Below, piece by piece: positions 10,659 to 20,197 of a stretch of 64,000 nt of DNA. Location: NCBI GenBank assembly GCA_948567375.1, contig OX419757.1:23994001-24058000 (forward strand), given 5' to 3'. The notes under the pieces were generated by a model. It saw only the letters and a program-made list of their open reading frames with translations, searched no databases and had not been told where the DNA came from. The translations under genes were made by a program, and so were the position numbers. Each line of letters starts with the position of its first letter. Position 1 is the stretch's first letter. The DNA comes from Lunularia cruciata (taxonomy: Eukaryota; Streptophyta; Marchantiopsida; Lunulariales; Lunulariaceae).

Positions 10659-10765
10659 TGTCGTGCGTATATACATTGCTACACAACATACATCGCTGTC
10701 AACATCATACACTATAGAAGCACAACTCACACATAAGTCATACATAGACTCTAAAGTGCCACAAT
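10659..10765 (-). repeat. C-family terminal repeat segment B1 (107 bp)
   Basis: This direct copy of 10102-10208 lies between the end of the coding region and A2. In element sense it is preceded by a purine-rich run (AACTAGGAGGGCGA) that could be the polypurine tract, which would put plus-strand priming at the start of B1. The B1/A2 junction forms a short palindrome, GACAGCTGTC. Confidence 0.8.
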
Positions 10766-10932
10766 CGCCCTCCTAGTTGGCAGTTAGGTCCCTCTAACTC
10801 CTGATAGCCATCTACTCTAAGTATATGGTATATCCTTTAATGGGCAAAGATCAGGAGGCCGGGTGCTATAGAGCCCCATCGTTAGTCGCCTGTCTGCAAT
10901 CTATACCATATAAAGAATGAACTAGCTATAGG

Positions 10933-11429
10933 TCAAGTACATCTAGGACATAACCACTGTCCTTGAGGAACCACCATGAGGGGAGGAGTCATACATGCCA
11001 TATGCCATCCTCTCGAACAGCTATCACACACTAACATAGTAGCAGCTCCACCAGAAGAGCCACATAACATACACCTCAAGCCTGCACGTACAAGTGCCAA
11101 GCTTGGGTCCATAGTACCATCAATGTTTGGGAGGTGGCATGGCGCACAATTGCACACATGATCCTTCCAAACAACACCATCACGTCCTTCTAACACAAGG
11201 ACTCCAGATGGCAAACCTCACGCACTCTCAAGATAGTGCGGCCTGTAGAAACATCATGTGTCGTTGGTGATGTCTGTTGTAGATATACATAGTCACGTGG
11301 ATGAAATTGATGGATCAAGGGTCTATAACCTCCTCCTCGAATGGTAGCATAGCATAAAGTATCTCTATGCTAAGCAATCGCCAAGTTCTCAAAGGCCATC
11401 GGCATCACTCTCCAAAAGATCTCTGCCCG
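10933..11429 (-). pseudogene. C-family integrase C-terminus with PHD finger
   Basis: After the integrase core the sequence continues as a beta-rich segment (IHQFHPRDYVYLQQTSPTTH, then GVLVLEGRDG and CNCAPCHLPN). It ends in a C4HC3 PHD finger: CMLC, VCDSC, GWHMAC and a final CPRC just before the stop at 10933. One frameshift near 11200 separates the PHD part from the core. PHD fingers usually read histone H3 tails. Here it takes the place of the chromodomain of chromoviral integrases, so a role in choosing insertion sites is a fair inference. Confidence 0.85.
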
Positions 11430-12263
11430 CTAAGAACATGCGCTCATCCATACATTGGGGTCATCCAAGTCCAAAACTATAGTAGCATCTTGACGAATGG
11501 CTGCAAGTAAATCTAGATCTCGTCCATAGAGTAGAAAGTATGGAGAGGAGGATGCTAAGGAGGCTTGCCGGCTGAACTGATAGCCCATGGCCAACCAAGG
11601 TAATTGGAGATCCCAATCTCCCAAGTGGCCTCTCTGCAAACCATACTTTTGCAATCCTCTCTTCATTGTCTGAACCACTCTTTCTGCTAAGCCATCTGCC
11701 TCAAGGTGATCTCGGGATGTAGTACGATGATCAATCATAGCCTTGTTACACAAGACCTGAAATCCCTCCAAGCACTCTGTACCCTGATCAGTCAAAACCT
11801 CAGCTGGTGCACCAAAATGACTAAGAACTTGATCCAGGAACGAGTAAGCTGTCCCTTCACTAGACTTGTCAGGAAGTGCCACCAACTCAATCCACTTGGA
11901 GAAGTGCTCCACCATCACCAAAACATACCGATGATGTCTCACAGTCAACGGTAAAGGTCCAGCGAAGTCCAAACTCCAACGATAACCCAACCCCATGATA
12001 GGTAATGGGTGTAACTGTGGCGTAGGAGTATTGAATGATGCTCTAACTCGGTCACAAACCACACATCTGGCAACAAATTGCTGTACCTCAGTTTGCATAC
12101 CGCGCCACCAATAATGACTATGGAGTAAGCTATACGTACACTTTACTCCAAAATGTCCTAGCTCCTCATGAGCATGACGGACCAACTGTGGTCTCTGTGA
12201 TGGAAGTGGTACTACTTGCACTCTACCATCCTCACATACACGCAAAAGGTGTCTACCCTCCAA
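11430..12263 (-). pseudogene. C-family integrase core (DDE)
   Basis: The zinc region shows His pairs and CVVC (HAHEELGHFG ... QFVARCVVCDR). The catalytic core shows Asp in WSLDFAGPLPL, Asp in VLTDQGTECLEGF and Glu in LEADGLAERVVQTMK, so all three DDE residues are present. It shares the frame of RT and RNase H. Only a stop at 12276-12278 and the frameshift into the C-terminal segment break it. The DDE type shows this is not a tyrosine-recombinase (DIRS) element despite its split terminal repeats. Confidence 0.9.
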
Positions 12264-12278
12264 TCTGAACCGTCTGGC

Positions 12279-13020
12279 TCACTGAAGAACATAGTCTCTC
12301 TCCTTGGTCCCAACTGTGCCACCCACAACACCAATGCACAGATAGTCCATCACTAAGACATCATCATGAATGTCTCGCTGAACTGTACCAATATCTTCAC
12401 TCTTTGGATCTATGACCTCAATAACTCCTCCTGTATGCATTGAGAGAGATACCACCAAAGCCTTTGCAAATATACACAGAAAGGCCGATGCATGCCAACC
12501 TGACACCATCTCCTCATTTGTCTCACCATGCCAATGTGCTCCGGTCTGATCCTGCTGGTTGAGACATGGGTTTCTACTCAACCCATCTGCATCATGGTTC
12601 ACCACTCCAGGTCTGTGAACAACCGTGAAATCATACTCCTGTAAAATCAGAGCCCATTGTGCAAGCTTCCCTGAAAGCTTGTTGGAATCCATCGACCACT
12701 TCAACGGCTGATGATCAGTGATGAGAGTGAAGGGGTTACCAAATAGGTAACATCGGAAATGTGCTACTGCCCAAACTGCTGCCAAGCACTCTCCCTCATA
12801 TGAACTATACTTTGCCTCCGATGAATTGTTGGAATGACTAGCATAGGCCACCACAAACTCCTTCTCCTCATCATCATGTTGGGTGAGCACCGCTCCAAGC
12901 CCCAACATACTCCAATCAGTGTGAACCTGAAATGGTCGTCCCCTGATTGGTCTCCTCAAAATAGGAGTAGATGTCAACCTCTCCTTGAGCTCTACAAAAG
13001 CTCTCTCCTGCTCATCTCCC
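12279..13020 (-). pseudogene. C-family RNase H
   Basis: It starts after the RT connection (ELKERLTSTPILRRP). The first catalytic position is kept as RPFQVHTDWSMLGLGAVLTQ, the Glu region as YEGECLAAVWAV and the Asp as FTLITDHQPLKW. The usual tether follows: YDFTVVHRPGVVNHDADGLS. It is in frame with RT across a stop near 13034. Confidence 0.88.
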
Positions 13021-13034
13021 CAATACCACTCCTA

Positions 13035-14045
13035 TGTAAGCTTGGTCAGCTTCATCAAGGCCTTGGCAATGGCACTAAATCCTCTAACATAGTGGCGATA
13101 GAAGTTTGCCAACCCAAGGAATGCTTGCACGCTACTCACATCCGTAGGCCGAGGAATATGTGCAATAGCCTCTACCTTGGTTTGCTAAACACCAAGTCCT
13201 CCGGGGTAGATAGTGTGACCCAAATACTCAACCTGCTTGTGGAAGAACCTACACTTCCTAGGATGTAGTTTGAGTCCATGAGATCTCAACCTCTCAAACA
13301 CCTCCAACAATTGTCTCTCATGCTCCTCCACAGTAGTGCTATAAACCAAAATTTCATCAATATAGCACCGAGCAAATTCCAATCCAGCTAGGATCCTATC
13401 CATGACCCTTTAGAACTCAGCAGGAGCGTTCTTTAACCCAAATGGTAAGAACCTCCACTGATATAACACATCCTTGCCGTGAGGATCAATAGCCCAAAAT
13501 GTTGTCGTGGACTTATCCTCCTCCTTGATCGGCAACAGATGATATCCCGCTCAAAGATTGAAAGTACTGAAGACCTTTGCATGCCCAATCGCATCAAAAA
13601 TCTCCTCTGTTGTAGGCATGGCATACTGATCAACCCAGGTCTGTTGGTTGATAGGACGGTAATCTCCACACATCCGCCTATCTGTATAGTTGCCATGCGT
13701 ATCCTTCTTGGCTGGCATCACTGTTGCTAATGCATACTCTTTATGTGAAATCTCCACCAAACCAGCCTCAAAAAGGTCACTACTCCGGCTCTAAATCAAT
13801 GTCCTCTCCATATCACTATATCGATAAGGACATCAAAAAACTGGTGTGTTGCTAGTCAGCTCAATCTGTATACCAAGTCCCTTCAGAGCACCCAAATCCT
13901 TCATACTGAAGGCAAAACAACTCGTGTGACTCCTCAAGAACCTCCAAACCCTCCGTCTTTCCTCTCCAGTAAGCTTGGGTCCAAGATCTGGCTCCCAAGT
14001 ATCCTCTGTAACTGTAGTAGGAGTGGAAGACGTACTGACTGACTG
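13035..14045 (-). pseudogene. C-family reverse transcriptase
   Basis: The RT blocks run in order: ATVMPAKKDTHGNYTDRRMC, DYRPINQQTWVDQYAMPTTE, VFSTFNL and AGYHLLPIKEEDKS, the LPFGLKNAPAEF block, then ARCYIDEILVYSTTVEEHER. The catalytic YIDD box is YIDE here (codon GAA), replacing the second metal-binding Asp with Glu. Stops occur in the same frame at several places, including 13549-13551, 13405 and 13184. Confidence 0.88.
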
Positions 14046-14330
14046 CTACATTGGGCCCTTGGGAGCAATAGTGTCATGCTCTCGACCCCTAGAGGTCCCA
14101 ACCTTTGTGTGAAAAACTCCCTCCACTCTGGCTGCAAGCTCCACACGTCCTCTGGCTGCATCCCATGTGGACCAAGGATGTAATCCAAGTAGCCCATGCT
14201 CACCTGGATGGACTCCAAGTAGACCACTCTCCCTAGTAGCTACTGGATGTGTCCCAAGAATACCATGTCCACTCGGTCCATCACCCCCAGCATGTGCCTG
14301 AATTGTCTTGATAGGCACAGGGCTCACAAG
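14046..14330 (-). pseudogene. C-family polyprotein linker between DNMT and RT
   Basis: This low-complexity Gly/His-rich segment follows DNMT motif X. It contains repeated short units such as GLLGVHPGEHGLLGLHP and ends before the stop at 14046. It has no domain I recognise and is probably a flexible or cleavable linker between the methyltransferase and RT. Confidence 0.6.
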
Positions 14331-15310
14331 TGTCCGAGTGGTGATGCCTATCAACCACATCCTACGCTGCTCTGCCAAGCCAAGGCTCACAATCCAAGTC
14401 AAACAGTTCAGGTCCATAGCCTGACCTAACACCTGACGTCTAGATGCCTCTGACACTGCTGGAACAGCGGTAATAGCGGTGCAAAAACCCATCGCCCGCT
14501 CTCTCTCATCAGCATTGGGCTCCACCAACTATTGTAATTGTGAGTCCCAAACAAGTCCAAGTCCTCCCTCTCAAAAAGCATGAGAGCCTGGGAAACTCAT
14601 GAGTGTGCTCACTAGTGCCATAGGTGACCTATCAGCCACTACCACTGGTTGAGACTGACGCCCAACATCCAAGATATCATCAACAAGAATGTAGTCTAGT
14701 CACTGAATCCCATCATAACTACGCTGTAGAACCTCTCTGGGTAAGAGGTTTGTCCACCAAAGACCCGTGATCCCACTCTGGCTGCATCTAACAATACAGC
14801 AGGTCCCATCCAAGAATGGACCTGATGTGTACTTGCCACCACTCTGGTGCGAGAATCACCCATCAAAGGAACATTCTCCAAAAGGTAAGCTGGAGAAACG
14901 GACTGATGAACCTGGAGATGTTGTAGTATCCGTAACATCTCCCAAAACACACCAGAACGAGGATCCTCAAGACCCAAACCGCGGCCCGCAAGTGTATGTC
15001 CCAGACATGGCCATCCAGAAATCACCAAGTGAATAGGCCCATACCTCTCTAGGTCATGCGCCCCCAGTAAGGAAATGTCTCTTGGTAGGGCCTTCTGGTA
15101 ACCTCTGACTACTGACATCGGTAATAACTTTGGATACCGATATGCCAAGTGCGCCACATGATATAGAGAGACTCACCTAGCAGTCTCATCTCTCTCTACA
15201 TACAAGTACCTCTGTACTCGTATACCCGCCTGTAACACCGAAGCTAGTCCGGTGATGATCCCACCAAACAACTCCAAGAGGCATATCCCCTCTACTAGAT
15301 ACTACCAAGC
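14331..15310 (-). pseudogene. Retrotransposon-borne cytosine-5 DNA methyltransferase domain
   Basis: C5-DNMTs transfer a methyl group from S-adenosylmethionine to cytosine. The motifs appear in order on the minus strand: motif I LLELFGGIITGLASV with YVERDE after it (about 15290-15190); motif IV HLVISGWPCLGHTLAGRG with the catalytic Cys codon at 15005-15007; motif VI AYLLENVP; motif VIII LLDAARVGS, where one frameshift (about 14755-14770) moves to WWTNLLPREVLQ; a region with ERERAMGF; and motif X RRQVLGQAMDLNCLTWI. The motif I and IV wording is nearest the DNMT3/DRM style. It lies between protease and RT in the same polyprotein. In-frame stops and the frameshift make this copy inactive. Confidence 0.88.
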
Positions 15311-16294
15311 AATGAGTGTGGTATCTAGAGGTGTCAAAGCAATCGCCTCTGGAGGCTCATCCTCACACCCATCCCCTGATGGTACGAAGGCTCCACTCCA
15401 AGCCTGCTATACCAACTGATCCGCATGCTGCTGCAATGCCTCCTCTAAACTCCACAATGGAACATCCAAGGTGGATGGAACAATCCCACTCATACTCCAA
15501 AGCCGAGTGATCTCCTCTGGTACTGGAGTATCCTCTGCATGGGCGTTCCCCTCTAACAAGTCACCAGGCCAAGTAACTGCATCGTTGAAAGCTAAAACTG
15601 ATGCTGCCATGGTCTCGGACTGTAGTGAGCCAAGACTGCCACTACTAAAGCATACTGGTAGGCGACATACCCGTCCCTCACCAGACTGCCAACCAGGTCT
15701 ATAAGAGGCTGTCTCCTCCCAATAGTCAATGCTAAAACCCATAGGGTATAACACTGCTCCTCCAACTAGCACATCATATGACTCAGCTATCGTCGCAATA
15801 GCCTGAGCTCTCACCACCGAGCTATCAATCAGATGACCAGGCTGAACATGGACAACAAGCTCCCCACGTATGATGTATTGTGTCGAACCACCTCCTCGAG
15901 TTGTCTAGATCTGAAATAGACACACCTCCCCATCGGTCTTCCGTAACTCTAGACCAATAATTGCAGCCTTCCTCAACATAAGAGGATGCGCACTAGAGTC
16001 TAACAAGACTCTCTGTGGTGAGTAGACCTTCCCTGAAGGTCCCACCAAACAAAAAATCCCCCTTTGGTTATCCAATAGGACAACACCAGGTGTAAACCGC
16101 GCTCTCTCAAAGGCCGGTCTAGCTGGCAACTCCTCCAGTCTAGCCGCTGCTGCCTGCCATAAACCACTGGTTGCTGAACGGATCCCATGCTCCTCAACCA
16201 AGTCAGCTCCACTACCAACCACCTTTGCTCTAGTAGTAGGAACTGCACCATCCCTACTCTCACACAACGTGGCAGCCAACCGGAATACTAGGGC
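15311..16294 (-). pseudogene. C-family aspartic protease
   Basis: The retropepsin active-site strand reads RVLLDSSAHPLMLRKAA (Asp codon at 15998-16000), with Ser-Ser where DSG or DTG is usual. The C-terminal half reads SYDVLVGGAVLYPMGFSIDY and SYRPGWQSGEGR. Gag, PR and DNMT share one frame, broken by stops at 15905 and 15407. About 150 residues of unrecognised linker lie between the protease end and DNMT motif I. Confidence 0.75.
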
Positions 16295-18216
16295 TTAGTC
16301 AACTCCCAATGTAAACATGTCACTGGCTGAAAATAAAGGATGCCGCATAATCAGCTGAGCCGCCCCCAACATCATGCTAGACTCAGTCTGTGTAGTTGTA
16401 GGTGGATGACTAGCAGGTAGTCTATCATGTACTCCATCACCACCTACCACAACTGCACTAGGACGTCTAGGAACCATGGATGTCGTCTGCAATGCCTCAG
16501 ATAGCGTGAAAGACTAGGGAAGTCTGACCTGTCTCCCAACCTCTCCTCTTTGTGGTCCAACTCCACTAATGCTCCTCTAGGCTTTGGAGCACGTACTGCA
16601 CTCCTAGTCACTATTGCAGATGCATCCACCTGTGCTGCTGTGCACATGAAGTCCAAAGCATCTCTATCACCAACATATGAGGTGGAAGCCTCAGCACCCG
16701 AATGTGATCTCCTCTGAGCAATAGCCATACAAATGTGATCTCCTCTGAGCAATAGCCATACTAGCCAATCTCTGCTCCAACTGTTCAATCCGAGTAGCCA
16801 TAGTTGTGTCAAAAGTAAGGGCAGGTATTGCACCCCTACTAGGTGTAGATCCTCTACCACCACCTCTACCACCTTGTCCTCCGTGAACTGGAGCTCCTCT
16901 ACTACCTGCCATAGCAGCCCTACCACTCCGTAACTCCGGGTGTAGGTCAAAACACCGGTCACTAGTGTGACTAAATCTGTGGCAATGCTCACACTGCCTC
17001 TGTGCTAGCTGTGATGCACCAAAGGTATTAGGTCCGCTGCCTTGAGTACACTCTCTCCTATGGTGAGGTCCACCACAAGTCCAACAAGCAACACCACCAC
17101 TCATTGGCTGCTGCTGACTCAAAAATGAGGGTAAGGGTCTAACTCCACTAGGCCCTCCACTCACTCCATAGGATCTAGGCTGTCCACCTTGTCCTCAAAA
17201 ACCAACTGGGCGTGGTGCACTCTGCTGCACTCTAGAAGAAATCACAGCCGTGGATGAGGTCTCCCTACCAAATCCAGATGTCACCACTCTCTCCTCTACC
17301 ATGTTGAGCTCAATACGCTCAGCCAAACCAAAGACTACTGCCAAAGTGGGCGAAGTAGCCTGCAACAATGTAGCATCACGAACTCTACATCGCAACTCCC
17401 TGTCCAGTATCCCATACCAAAACTGGACTGCTTGGGCCTCAGTAACTCCCTAAGTGAAACTGATCAGCCACCTCATGCAAGTGTATGCCTTGCGTAGGCT
17501 CTCTCCAGCCTTCTGCTGGAACTTTTGCAAGCTCCTCAGCTTGTCAGTCCGCACTCCTTGGTAGTTCTGCCTCAAACTTAGGAAGAACTCCACCATGGGG
17601 TTAAACCCCGGTACCACACCACCTCCTGCAGCGGTACCTCCAATTGTAGTAGCACCATCTCCAACTAGTGCACCTCCACTAGCTCCACCCACACTACTTG
17701 AGCTAGAACTCGTGGGTACAGCCAATCTACTCTTGGCAACTAAGCCTGAAGTGATAGAGACATAGTTTGGAGACTTATACTGTCTCTATAACTTGATCTC
17801 CTCCAAATGAGCTCTCCTGAACTCATGGTAGTCATCCATCGGCAGACCCTCCAAGTGCTGAAACAACCTCTTCCATGTCACGAAGGGTGTGAACAAAATA
17901 GGGTTCCGCATCTGTTGAAGATCACACCAACTATCAAACTCCTGGATGAAGTCATCCAACTCAATAGTACCCACTGTACTAGAGTAATGCCTAGGGCATT
18001 TGGAGGCCCCATAAATCTCATCTATGTCCCACAACAACGGTGCAGACACACCAAGTGCACTCTCAATTGAATCAGCTCCTGTGTCGAACTCCAACTTAGA
18101 GTCAATCTCCTCCCTCATTGGGACCTGAGATACAGGCTGATACCGAGCACCACTCCAAGTCAACCCACTGCGTACTGTAGGGCTAACTCCTTTGGAATCT
18201 CCAAAGAACTCCGTCG
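16295..18216 (-). pseudogene. C-family Gag with two zinc knuckles
   Basis: The domain begins near 18216, where the plus-strand copy has Met at 62528 and this copy has lost it. The capsid-like part holds SALGVSAPLLWDIDEIYGAS and a Ser/Gly linker, then LRQNYQGVRTDKLRSLQ. The nucleocapsid part has two CX2CX4HX4C knuckles, CWTCGGPHHRREC and CEHCHRFSHTSDRC, followed by a Gly/Arg-rich stretch. Stops at 17450 and 17195 and a tandem duplication near 16700-16765 break it. Family assignment is supported by the colinear copy at 62528-64000. Confidence 0.85.
16701..16764 (-). repeat. 32-bp tandem duplication in C gag
   Basis: A unit of about 32 bp, containing GTGATCTCCTCTGAGCAATA, occurs twice back to back. 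It repeats the codons for MAIAQRRSH and shifts the frame of the polyprotein. The plus-strand copy ends too close to this point to test. It looks like replication slippage. Confidence 0.75.
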
Positions 18217-19534
18217 TGACAAAGTAACCGCAACAGCAAACCCGAACCACCAATTGCAACCACAAGTCGCAACCGCAAGTACCCCACCAAAGTGCCAACA
18301 CCACCAAGTGCCAATACTAACTAAGCACCACCCACTAATGTAACTCTAACCGAGATAACTACACTAGGGGAAAGGGCAACCTGTAACCTGCCATCATAAC
18401 ACGCACTCTCACGGTCTGCAGGTCATCACTTCCTGCCTCACCAGAGAGAAACAAAGGTAGTCTGACTGGTCATCACTCCAGCCTCACCACCAAGAGCACA
18501 CTAGAGCACCAATGCTCAAAAGTTAGGGCACCTCACACAAACGTGGTGCACAAATAGGAAGTAGAGAATGGAGGGGGTCCAATCACAAGAAATCTAAACA
18601 CGGAACTGACTCTGCCACCATTTGGCATTTGACATAAGAGAAGTTTGTATCTTAGTCCTAAGCTACCAGGATCACCAAGAATGGGATCAAACTGCCTCTC
18701 CTAGCCAAAGCTACATGTGTATAGATAACAGTGGCACAGTCACTAGGACAACAAGTGGGTGTGGACTAGTTGGCTAGGGCACCAGTCTAGGAACAAGAGA
18801 TCTAGGGGTCAAACCCTATTGCACACAATCTAGCAAGAAAGGCAGATTTTGCCAACCAATGACCAAGATCTACTCTAAACTAGCTAGCCTTATGCCAGCA
18901 AGCTGGCTTGCTGGCCCTTCTAGGCTTTGTAGACCTCTCATAGCCCACAGCCCTATGCCTCAAAGCCTCTAAACGCCAAAATTCAGCCAAATGAGGCCTT
19001 TCTTGTTGCCACTTCGGACCTCTTCCAAAATTGGCAAAACTTCTCCAAATCTGCAAAACTCCTCCAAACTAGCAAAACTCCTCCAAATCTGGCCAAATAG
19101 TGAAAACTCCTCCAAATCTGGCCCAAAATCTAACGTAAACCCTAAAGATGGCTGTCCGCCAAATCCCCCACTAACTTTCCACTCGAGCCAAATTGACAAA
19201 ATGGGTTTTTTCCAAATCACAATTTCATGAGAAGAGCTTCCCAACTCCACCTTTAATTTGACTTTCTGAGCCCAACTTGTAGCAAATTGGTCCTGCCTTC
19301 ACCTCTTGAGCTCAAAATCACAACACAGCTAAAAAATTGCTCCTTCTTTGCTCAAAATTTGGCCAGCGCTTCCGCACACCGTCCTAACTGCCAAATCTAC
19401 ATCAATCGATTGATCTTCTACACACTAGGGAAACACAGAACTTGAATCGAGCTACTAACGATCCACCGAGCTTGGAGATACCACCAACACTCACAGTTCC
19501 TGCACCCGATTTCCCCCTGACTTCACTTCTCTGA
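18217..19534 (-). other. C-family 5' leader (non-coding)
   Basis: About 1.3 kb lies between the 5' repeat and Gag, matched by 61161-62527 in the plus-strand copy. I see no conserved ORF. It contains a run of short purine-rich tandem units (see 19020-19130). The sequence next to the repeat (TCAGAGAAGTGAAGTCAGG in element sense) is not a clear PBS for any tRNA I recognise. Confidence 0.7.
19020..19130 (-). repeat. Short tandem units in the C leader
   Basis: Four to five degenerate copies of a unit close to AGATTTGGAGGAGTTTTGC (element sense) lie head to tail. The plus-strand copy has the same array at about 61590-61700, so it is an ancestral feature of the leader. A packaging or structural role is possible but unproven. 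Confidence 0.7.
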
Positions 19535-19869
19535 TGTAATCAGATTGCTTACCACTCTCAACTCAACTCAACTCAGATCAGTACTTGATCTGTCACTCTA
19601 TAAACCGCCAACAACGGGGCACTGATTACAATCAAGCCACACCCACTCAAGCTTAGAGAATCCAGGTGACGCTCGCCGGCGTCTGTCCACCATAGCCAGG
19701 AACTCAAAGGCTCAACATCAAAGAACTGAGCTCTCTGGAGCTCACCTTTGAAACAATACCCATGGACTCGAGCTAGCACTGAAACCCTAACGGTCCTGCT
19801 GACGGCACACTTGATGGTGCAAATGGTGCAAAGTGATGGTGGGCCCCACCGTGAAGTCAGTAATCCCAA
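19535..19869 (-). repeat. C-family 5' repeat A1, inner part
   Basis: On the plus strand it starts TGTAATCAGATTGC (element-sense end ...GATTACA) and continues until split by element B at 19870; the rest is at 27319-27444. Unlike A2, it is joined directly to the leader with no B segment. It includes a short CTCAACTCAACTCAACTCAG run. Confidence 0.85.
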
Positions 19870-20197
19870 TGTAACACCCATTTGTGCATGTGTGTAGTAT
19901 TGTGATATTTAGCTTGGTATTACAAGTACTTAAGAGATATTATTTATATAGAGATAAAGGATGGTTCTATATTAGTCATGGTTAGCTAAAGCTAAAGGGG
20001 TGAGGAGGTACTCATCATCCTTTCATTTACAACTATCTCTCTCTCATTGAGTTCTCTAGTGAGCAATGTCTTGAGTCTTGGAGTGTTAGCCTTGGAGGAG
20101 TATGATGGAGTTGGGGTTCCTTGCCTTCTTAGTCCATGGTGCGCTACCATAATAGCCATCAGAGGTTCATCCTGAGTGAGAGACATGCCGACTCATA
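19870..20197 (+). repeat. B 5' LTR, internally deleted
   Basis: It starts TGTAACACCCATTTGTGC and ends GCCGACTCATA (family GCCGGCTCACA). Compared with the 3' LTR, the stretch between the first GTTAGCTAAAG and GGGGTGAGGAGG is missing. That removes the TATATAAACAAGG promoter, so this copy probably cannot drive its own transcript. Confidence 0.88.

Noticed and set aside
10102-10765. Calling family C a DIRS/PAT element because of the split repeats
   Set aside because: The integrase is a DDE type with HHCC zinc region, and I see no tyrosine recombinase; short target duplication also argues against DIRS-type insertion.
10933-11214. Reading the PHD finger as a separate host chromatin gene
   Set aside because: It follows the integrase tail with no gap, sits just inside the element's 3' repeats and is in the same strand order, so it is best taken as the polyprotein C-terminus.
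16444-16992. A second long minus-strand frame over the C Gag zinc region
   Set aside because: Its first part is out of frame with the knuckles. It only matches Gag after the 32-bp tandem duplication, which explains the frame switch.
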